Shown: positions 1 to 3,980 of the stretch, in pieces | How the letters are laid out: the number at the start of each line of letters is the position of its first letter | Numbering within the stretch: position 1 is the stretch's first letter | NCBI GenBank assembly: GCA_030669135.1 | Contig: DAOVEE010000142.1 | Location: forward strand, 1-5,153 | From: Candidatus Bathyarchaeota archaeon | Lineage (GTDB): Archaea > Thermoproteota > Bathyarchaeia > TCS64 | DNA length: 5,153 nucleotides | Direction: 5' to 3' | Notes under the pieces: model-generated | The model's database searches: none | What the model was told of the DNA's origin: nothing | The model's input: only the letters and a program-made list of their open reading frames with translations | Program-made: the position numbers and the translations under genes

Positions 1-1
1 C

Positions 2-967
2 GTCGTGAGGTGGATTAGATGCTCGGTCCTCTACCTCTGGCTGCTCTACTATGCCCAGACCGGGGATTCCTTGACCATCAACAACTACGGGGAGGTGTAC
101 CCCTTCATCAGCGACGTATCGTATATACACAGCCAGCCCCTGGCCTCTTTGGACGGCAACCCGTATCAGGTTCCCCTATGGGAGTTCACAGGCGAAGCGT
201 ACAGGCGGCTACATGACAGGCTGTTGGAGCGACACCTATCCCCCGTCCTGGTCACGAACTCCACCTACAATGCAGGGCACATCCGTCACAGACTGGGGTC
301 AGAGCCAACGGTTCTCTACCCCTCTATAGACCCTATACCCTACCGTTTCGAGCCCAAGACAGGCAAGGTTTTGACAGTCTGTAGACTCACACCTAAAAAG
401 AATCTGCAGGTCATAAACGAGGTGCTCTGGCATCTGCGGGGCGTCAGGGTCAGCGTCGCCGGCGGAACCACGCCTCAGTCCTCCGTGGTCCTTTCCATGC
501 TGCGCAGCAAGTACGTCGATCTGTACCCCAACCCTCGGCGAGACGAGATCATCGGCCTGATGAAGGAGTCATCCGTCTACCTCTCCACCCAGCCCAACGA
601 GGCCTTCGGCATGGCCGTGTTGGAGGCCATGAGCGCAGGCTGTGTCCCGGTGGTGTACCGGGACGGGGGCCCGTGGCACGACATACTCTGCGCGAGGAAC
701 GGCGAGGTCGGCTACGGCTACACGACTGGTGAGGAAGCAGCCGGGTGCATAGCCGACGTGTTATCCGACGAGGGGCTCAGGGAGCTGCTGAGGGAGAACG
801 CGGTGAGGCGGGCCAACGAATTCACGAGGGAGCGGTTCCGCGACGGGCTTATCAGGATCGTGGAGGGCGCCGAGCACATTAAGATGCAGGGAGGCCGCCT
901 GTTGGACGCCTACCTGTATCTGTCCCGTCTCAGGGCCCGGTTTGATCGGCTCTTGTTACGACGCTGA
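2..967 (+). CDS. Glycosyltransferase family 4 (GT-B fold), 5' end outside window
   Basis: This is a sugar transferase of the GT4 type, which moves a sugar from a nucleotide-sugar donor onto a lipid-linked glycan or other acceptor on the cytosolic side of the membrane. Residue numbers count from the GTG at base 5. The donor-binding domain is clear: a first strand KVLTVCRLTPKKN with Arg127 and Lys132, then the GT4 EX7E motif with Glu199 and Glu207 inside PNEAFGMAVLEAMSAGC. The piece around residues 35-100 (SYIHSQP, then VLVTNSTYN) matches the end of the N-terminal Rossmann domain of ALG11-like enzymes. The first part of that domain is missing and the frame stays open to base 2, so the GTG at 5 is probably internal and the protein starts upstream, perhaps 80-100 residues earlier. 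The last 38 bases overlap the opposing MBL remnant. Acceptor and donor are unknown; N-glycan or surface polysaccharide synthesis are the obvious possibilities. Confidence 0.9.
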   Translation, partial: VVRWIRCSVLYLWLLYYAQTGDSLTINNYGEVYPFISDVSYIHSQPLASLDGNPYQVPLWEFTGEAYRRLHDRLLERHLSPVLVTNSTYNAGHIRHRLGSEPTVLYPSIDPIPYRFEPKTGKVLTVCRLTPKKNLQVINEVLWHLRGVRVSVAGGTTPQSSVVLSMLRSKYVDLYPNPRRDEIIGLMKESSVYLSTQPNEAFGMAVLEAMSAGCVPVVYRDGGPWHDILCARNGEVGYGYTTGEEAAGCIADVLSDEGLRELLRENAVRRANEFTRERFRDGLIRIVEGAEHIKMQGGRLLDAYLYLSRLRARFDRLLLRR

Positions 968-1191
968 ACCTGCCGTAGTAGTACTTCCTGATGGGGATGC
1001 CCATGTCGGTGCCTTCCAGGTACTCGCCTCTGCCCTGGGCTATGTCGATGACGGTCTCGTGGACGTCTTTGAGGAGGTGTTTCTCGACCCACGGCTCGTT
1101 GTGGCTGGGCATGAGGCGGTCGTACTCGTCGTAGTGGCCTAGCATGCGTTCGTAGCTCTAGATGAAGGGGGAAGATGTCGCCGCCTTCGAT
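930..1191 (-). pseudogene. C-terminal remnant of an MBL-fold hydrolase, frameshifted
   Basis: An open stretch at 1145-930 encodes 71 residues that align with the C-terminus of the intact MBL protein at 2996-3889. It has EYDRLMPSHNEPWVEK against HYEVLLPAHNEPLVEK, and RFSVVTRAD against RFALITRAD near the end; I count roughly 40% identity by eye. Upstream in the same frame a TAG lies at 1160-1158. In the neighbouring frame, 1191-1156 reads IEGGDIFPLHLE, which fits the homologous LPGGDHDDFVE, so the likely lesion is a small indel at about 1156-1160 that splits the gene. That second frame meets TAA at 1194 and 1200. The HxHxDH metal motif, the PGH histidine and the GD aspartate are all absent; only the last metal-ligand histidine (in PSHNEP) remains. 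It therefore cannot be an active hydrolase. The C-terminus runs a few residues past the usual RAD(L) end, into the glycosyltransferase gene. A separately translated 71-aa peptide is possible but not supported. Confidence 0.75.
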
Positions 1192-1204
1192 TTAGGGTTA
1201 TCGG

Positions 1205-1217
1205 GCTTGTTCCATGT
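1205..1217 (+). repeat. Left copy of 13-base inverted repeat flanking the AT-rich segment
   Basis: GCTTGTTCCATGT here is the exact reverse complement of ACATGGAACAAGC at 2307-2319. Read inward from each side the two copies are the same, as terminal inverted repeats of a mobile element would be. It begins 14 bases beyond the last recognisable MBL remnant homology. The match is short enough to occur by chance in a window this size, so the support comes mostly from its position. Confidence 0.4.
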
Positions 1218-1224
1218 ATCACGG

Positions 1225-1230
1225 TATAAA
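1225..1230 (-). promoter_or_regulatory. TATA-like box facing the MBL remnant
   Basis: On the minus strand GGTTTATACC lies at 1232-1223, with TTTATA at 1230-1225. A start site about 27 bases downstream would fall near 1200, just outside the inverted repeat and pointing into the MBL remnant. It could be the relict promoter of the remnant or an outward promoter of the AT-rich segment. No start codon lies at that spot, so function is doubtful. Confidence 0.25.
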
Positions 1231-1292
1231 CCTTTTTTGGCATGATCGGGGGCTTTTCTGGGTGTTTGTGTTAGGTTACTGGTCATATGGGG

Positions 1293-1335
1293 AAAAAAAA
1301 ATTGGGTCAGGGTTGATGTTCCTAGTTACTAGGGA
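1293..1335 (-). terminator. Hairpin plus T9 tract after the Ig-like gene
   Basis: Reading the minus strand past the stop codon at 1390-1388, a 7-bp hairpin (1335-1319, one G-T wobble, loop of three at 1326-1328, core CCTAG/CTAGG) is followed by nine T at 1301-1293. Archaeal RNA polymerase stops at T-tracts even without hairpins, so the T9 run alone is a good terminator candidate. The 17-base gap between hairpin and T-run is longer than in a bacterial intrinsic terminator. Confidence 0.55.
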
Positions 1336-1387
1336 TAACTGAAATTCGATAATCAATATATTATGTAAAGATTGGTTAGATAATATT

Positions 1388-2176
1388 CTAGTTCGCAGGT
1401 ATGGCTGCGTGTATTGATTTCTGGAATTCCACTAGGTAGTCTAGATTTTTTTGATTTCCGAAATACACTGTTTTCTTTACCCTATAATAGCCATCCTCTA
1501 AGTGACTAATCGGAACATCGTGTCTATAAACCCCACCCGGCTGAATTGATATTCCAACTAAAATAAAAAAGTCTCCATCAGGCGTAGTAGGAGAGTATCT
1601 ACGCCATGAGCCGTTTATGTAATGCTCCAGCCTGTATCCTACGCCTATGCTTATCCCAGATCCTCGGTTATTCCTGATCGTGAGTCTCGGAGTCTCATCA
1701 GCGAACATATACTTTTTCAGGCTTACCTGTACACCGTGTTTGCTCATAGAGATACTTTTACTTAGGCCAGTGTCCCAGCCTTCCACGGTCAACGTAGTCT
1801 CTTCGCCTAGTGCCGAAATATGGTAGGTGCGGTTGGTGTCAGGGTATATTATTTCCTGGTGAATTATTATGGTCTCGTCTGGTCTGATTCTCAGGGGTTT
1901 TTCCTGTTTTAAGATGGTATCTACATGATAGTCGACCCTACGGATGTCGATTATGTCGAACTGGTATCTGAATGGTTCTACCTGTACGGTTCTCGGGTTG
2001 TTGTTTCGTAGATACGCTTGGACTGTGAATGCGTCCATCACGTTAGGTGTTGAACTGTCTACTTTTACACCGTGTTCGATCTCGTAATAACTCACTGTTT
2101 CTGGTGGACGTGCAGAGAACACAATCACTAGTACAAGAAATATTACAATCGGCGTTAATACATATTTTAGCTTCAT
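1388..2176 (-). CDS. Exported or membrane-anchored Ig-like (beta-sandwich) protein
   Basis: This 262-residue protein starts MKLKYVLTPIVIFLVLVIVF, a short basic head followed by a hydrophobic run to about residue 20. That is a signal peptide or an N-terminal anchor placing the rest outside the cell. The remainder looks all-beta. Residues 36-132 resemble one Ig-like domain (GVKVDSSTPNV, then FTVQAYLRNNNPRTVQVEPF). Residues 148-240 fit the pattern of the bacterial Ig-like family I know as Big_14: GVQVSLKKYMF, LTIRNN, YRLEHYINGSW, a loop, IQPGG, and the closing LEDGYYRVKKTVYF. No catalytic motif is visible, so it may be structural, adhesive or ligand-binding. Two N-glycosylation sequons (NRT at 115, NGS at 188) lie in the exported part. 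The gene is much more AT-rich than its neighbours, stands alone, and has its own TATA box and terminator, which suggests acquisition. The domain call is from memory of the family pattern. Confidence 0.8.
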   Translation of the reverse strand: MKLKYVLTPIVIFLVLVIVFSARPPETVSYYEIEHGVKVDSSTPNVMDAFTVQAYLRNNNPRTVQVEPFRYQFDIIDIRRVDYHVDTILKQEKPLRIRPDETIIIHQEIIYPDTNRTYHISALGEETTLTVEGWDTGLSKSISMSKHGVQVSLKKYMFADETPRLTIRNNRGSGISIGVGYRLEHYINGSWRRYSPTTPDGDFFILVGISIQPGGVYRHDVPISHLEDGYYRVKKTVYFGNQKNLDYLVEFQKSIHAAIPAN

Positions 2177-2212
2177 TGTCTCACTCGTTTGTATTAATAT
2201 TCATTATTTCCC

Positions 2213-2220
2213 AATATATT
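2213..2220 (-). promoter_or_regulatory. TATA-like box of the Ig-like gene
   Basis: AATATATT lies about 40 bases before the ATG at 2176-2174. A start site some 26 bases downstream would give a leader of roughly 13 bases. That leader would carry GAGTGAG four bases before the ATG, a weak partial match to an archaeal Shine-Dalgarno. The whole upstream region is AT-rich, so another box (for example around 2191-2200) cannot be excluded. Confidence 0.45.
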
Positions 2221-2306
2221 ACCTCAACTATTTATTCACTGTGAAAGTAAAAACCTTAAAATAATAAACATGTATTAGTTATTAAGAGAAATTCAATATT
2301 CTTGTC

Positions 2307-2319
2307 ACATGGAACAAGC
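2307..2319 (-). repeat. Right copy of 13-base inverted repeat flanking the AT-rich segment
   Basis: ACATGGAACAAGC is the reverse complement of 1205-1217. Outside the two copies lie similar but not identical octamers, TTATCGGG at 1198-1205 and TTATAGGG at 2322-2329. Their spacing to the repeat differs, so they are not a clean target-site duplication. No transposase gene lies between the repeats. Confidence 0.4.
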
Positions 2320-2357
2320 GTTTATAGGGTGCGTTTCTGTGTTCGGTGGACGACACT

Positions 2358-2370
2358 TTTGTATATAATT
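2358..2370 (+). promoter_or_regulatory. TATA-like box upstream of the GC-rich structured stretch
   Basis: TTTGTATATAATT is a good archaeal TATA match. A start site about 26 bases downstream would be near 2391, exactly at the start of the GC-rich hairpin region and some 170 bases before the next gene. It could drive a non-coding RNA or a long alternative leader of the 145-aa gene. The core is nearly symmetric, so direction is uncertain. Confidence 0.35.
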
Positions 2371-2394
2371 GGATTAATAAGGGGCTATTCTGGG

Positions 2395-2517
2395 GCTCCT
2401 TTCGGTGGAAGGGGCGTGGATTCGACGTATCTCGTTGACCCCCTCTCCCCCTCCTGATGAAATGTTTCAAGCGGCGTGTTGGTCTACTAGACCCGTCTTA
2501 CTCTGTCTTTTGCCGTT
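2395..2517 (+). other. GC-rich stretch able to form hairpins (possible structured RNA)
   Basis: A 9-bp hairpin lies at 2395-2415 (loop GGT at 2404-2406, two G-T wobbles). A second, nested structure pairs AGCGGC at 2470-2475 with GCCGTT at 2512-2517 and encloses the perfect 5-bp hairpin GGTCT/AGACC at 2481-2493. A T-rich run (2494-2511) lies between the inner hairpin and the closing arm. It resembles no RNA family I recognise, and hairpins of this size also arise by chance. Confidence 0.25.
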
Positions 2518-2531
2518 GGGTACCTGAAAAC

Positions 2532-2546
2532 AATAATTATGTATAA
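2532..2546 (+). promoter_or_regulatory. TATA-like promoter of the 145-aa gene, probably leaderless
   Basis: AATAATTATGTATAA is centred about 23-27 bases before the ATG at 2562. The bases just before the ATG (CCCTTATCTTC) are pyrimidine-rich with no Shine-Dalgarno. Together this implies that transcription starts at or next to the start codon. Confidence 0.6.
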
Positions 2547-2561
2547 CCCTCCCTTATCTTC

Positions 2562-2999
2562 ATGGCCGGATTCGACATAGGTAAACTTGATAGACGCAGC
2601 TATAATCTTGGCATGATCTACGCCTTCTCGGAGGTTGTTGGCAGCGGCGTGAAGCGTCTAGGGCTGAGCCCGCCCCTCACCGAGGAGGAGTACGAGAACG
2701 TAATAGACGACACGAGGCTCATCGCCGATGAGTACGGCGTCACGCTGCATACAGACAGGGACTTCTTGGAGACGCTGCTCTTCAACCCAGAGTATACTAG
2801 AGGCAAGATAGTGATCCACTTGGCTGACTCAAGGGAGACGCTGGACGAGTACCTGCGCCTCAAAGAGAGGAAGAAGAGGCTGGAAGAGTCGGGTGAACTG
2901 ACTAGGACGAAGGAAGAGGAGATAGCCCGGTGCCTGGGAGCGCTGCTCAGCTACAGCGAAGAAACCGTAGAAAGATTGCTGGAGAAGCCGCGTTTCTAG
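2562..2999 (+). CDS. Conserved-looking 145-aa cytosolic protein of unknown function
   Basis: The protein starts MAGFDIGKLDRRSYNLGMIY and has no signal peptide or membrane segment. I cannot assign it a named family. What can be seen is an N-terminal segment with SYNLGMIYAFSEVVGSGVKR and LGLSPPL (residues 13-39), a central mixed segment with VTLHTDRDFL and ITRGK-like YTRGKIVIHL (about 59-87), a highly charged helix YLRLKERKKRLEESGELTR around 97-115 that may form a short coiled coil, and a C-terminal helix ending in LLSYSEETVERLLEKPRF. The regular GC-rich codon use and the well-placed TATA box support a real gene. I have a vague recollection of similar proteins of this length in anaerobic bacteria, but cannot confirm it. 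Its TAG stop shares the sequence CTAG with the stop of the convergent MBL gene (four-base overlap). The ATG is chosen because the TATA box fits a leaderless start. Confidence 0.8.
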   Translation: MAGFDIGKLDRRSYNLGMIYAFSEVVGSGVKRLGLSPPLTEEEYENVIDDTRLIADEYGVTLHTDRDFLETLLFNPEYTRGKIVIHLADSRETLDEYLRLKERKKRLEESGELTRTKEEEIARCLGALLSYSEETVERLLEKPRF

Positions 3000-3889
3000 A
3001 GGTCGGCCCTCGTGATAAGGGCGAACCTGCTGAACTGATACCGCCTCACCAGTATGTCATAGTTCACCGCCACCGACCTGCTCTCCCGGTACTCCGTGAG
3101 CCTACCCGCCTTGACGTCCTCGGCTGTCTTCATCAACTCGACCATCATCTCCTTCTCCACCAGCGGCTCGTTGTGAGCCGGCAGCAGCACTTCATAGTGC
3201 GGCATCATGTCCACCAGCCGTCTACAGCTCTCGACGAAGTCGTCGTGGTCACCGCCTGGGAGGTACGTCGTCACTCCGCCTGTGTAGAAGAGGTCCCCCG
3301 TCCACAGGTAGCGGCTGCCCCTGTCCAGCAGACACAGGTGGTCGCTGCTGTGCCCCGGCGTGTGTATGACCTCCAAGGTGCGTCCGCCGAGCTCAACTCT
3401 GTCTCCGTCCCTGAGCCATCGCGTCACGGTGTAGGGTGGCGCGTAGTAGCTGTCCGGGTCGAAGCCCGAAGGAAACTCCCTGATGACGTTGTCTCCCTCG
3501 ATTATCTCCCCCATCTTGTCCCTGCCGAGCCCCTCGGCGGCGCTCTCTCGGCTCATCGCGTCGTCGTAGACCGCGATCTCGTCGAAGTCCTTACAGCCTC
3601 CGATGTGGTCGTTGTGGGTGTGAGTGAGCAGCAGGAAGCAGGGCTTGTCGGTGAGCTCCTCGACGAGCAGGTCCAGGCGGCCTATCCCCGTGCCGCCGTC
3701 GACGACCACGGCCCGCTCGTCCCCGATCACCAGGTACATGAGGGCCTCGTCGTACTGGCCCCCTTCGTAGATGGCGTAGAGCCAGTCGTGGAGCCTGTAG
3801 ACGTCGTACCAGGTCTGGCTCGTCTCCACCCTCTCCAGCGACGAATACACCCTCCTGGGCAGTATGTCCCACCAGTTACCGTCCGGCAT
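2996..3889 (-). CDS. MBL-fold metallo-hydrolase with complete metal site
   Basis: This is a metallo-beta-lactamase fold hydrolase with two metal ions, a cytosolic family that cleaves esters, thioesters, lactones or phosphoesters. Counting from the ATG at 3889 (MPDGNWWD), it is 297 residues long. The metal motif is THTHNDHIGG (His90, His92, Asp94, His95), followed by TPGH (His180), TGD (Asp199) and LPAHNEP (His239), so all expected ligands are present. The variable insert at about 105-155 and the C-terminal tail to RFALITRADL probably shape the substrate pocket. The substrate cannot be read from the sequence; glyoxalase II-like and lactonase-like roles are both open. A GTG at 3907 would add six residues, but a TATA-like box at 3911-3920 sits almost against it and 26-27 bases from the ATG, which favours a leaderless start at 3889. 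It is convergent with the 145-aa gene and divergent from the oxidoreductase. A decayed relative lies at 930-1191. Confidence 0.92.
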   Translation of the reverse strand: MPDGNWWDILPRRVYSSLERVETSQTWYDVYRLHDWLYAIYEGGQYDEALMYLVIGDERAVVVDGGTGIGRLDLLVEELTDKPCFLLLTHTHNDHIGGCKDFDEIAVYDDAMSRESAAEGLGRDKMGEIIEGDNVIREFPSGFDPDSYYAPPYTVTRWLRDGDRVELGGRTLEVIHTPGHSSDHLCLLDRGSRYLWTGDLFYTGGVTTYLPGGDHDDFVESCRRLVDMMPHYEVLLPAHNEPLVEKEMMVELMKTAEDVKAGRLTEYRESRSVAVNYDILVRRYQFSRFALITRADL

Positions 3890-3910
3890 GTGGGAACGTG
3901 CATCCACCGA

Positions 3911-3920
3911 AATAATATGG
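3911..3920 (-). promoter_or_regulatory. TATA-like promoter of the MBL gene
   Basis: The minus strand reads CCATATTATT, with its centre about 26 bases before the ATG at 3889. The bases before that ATG hold no Shine-Dalgarno. The box decides the start: a transcript from it could not include the GTG at 3907. Confidence 0.55.
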
Positions 3921-3943
3921 GTATCGGGAGAAACCTTCGACGA

Positions 3944-3955
3944 TTAATGTTAAAA
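3944..3955 (+). promoter_or_regulatory. TATA-like promoter of the FAD oxidoreductase gene
   Basis: TTAATGTTAAAA is centred about 31 bases before the ATG at 3981. The leader would be zero to a few bases long, and CTCACATAGCAACCC before the ATG has no Shine-Dalgarno. It lies back to back with the MBL promoter, about 30 bases away on the other strand, so one regulator could act on both. Confidence 0.55.
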
Positions 3956-3980
3956 GAGTGGGTCCCTCACATAGCAACCC

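Larger units (their letters stand above)
1218..1387. other. AT-rich gap between the MBL remnant and the Ig-like gene
   Basis: I see no protein gene or RNA gene on either strand here. The stretch holds a minus-strand TATA-like box (1225-1230), a plus-strand T6 run at 1233-1238 that could help end transcripts from the glycosyltransferase side, an A9/T9 tract at 1293-1301 and a hairpin at 1319-1335. The last two are annotated as the terminator of the Ig-like gene. Confidence 0.5.
2177..2561. other. Intergenic region with no convincing protein gene
   Basis: The left part (2177-2380) is AT-rich and holds the promoter of the Ig-like gene and the right inverted repeat. The right part (about 2380-2525) is GC-rich, contains a purine/pyrimidine-skewed run (C-rich at 2439-2454) and can form several hairpins. 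The open frames here are short, start without a suitable promoter or ribosome site, and show no recognisable protein pattern. I looked for the missing front half of the MBL remnant and did not find its HxHxDH or PGH motifs. No tRNA cloverleaf is present. Confidence 0.6.

Noticed and set aside
942..1142. A 66-codon plus-strand frame opposite the MBL remnant
   Set aside because: Val/Asp-rich shadow of the remnant, whose frame has clear homology to the intact MBL protein.
2342..2409. TTCGGTGGA repeated at 2342-2350 and 2401-2409, and again on the minus strand at 3911-3903
   Set aside because: A nine-base word occurring three times over both strands of a 5-kb window is within chance expectation, and the surroundings differ.
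2413..2430. GGATTCGAC resembling a tRNA T-loop
   Set aside because: Flanking bases do not form a T-stem, and no acceptor, D or anticodon arm can be drawn.
2282..2470. A 62-codon minus-strand frame in the gap before the 145-aa gene
   Set aside because: Low-complexity basic translation, no suitable promoter or ribosome site, and it spans both AT-rich and GC-rich halves of the gap.
2455..2527. C/D box guide RNA: TGATGA near 2455 and CTGA near 2524
   Set aside because: The spacing is longer than usual for archaeal guides, internal D' and C' boxes are missing, and such short motifs are expected by chance.
2457..2546. A 29-codon plus-strand frame starting MKCFKRRVGLLDPSY
   Set aside because: It has no Shine-Dalgarno or suitably spaced TATA box, follows a C-rich run, and ends inside the promoter of the next gene.
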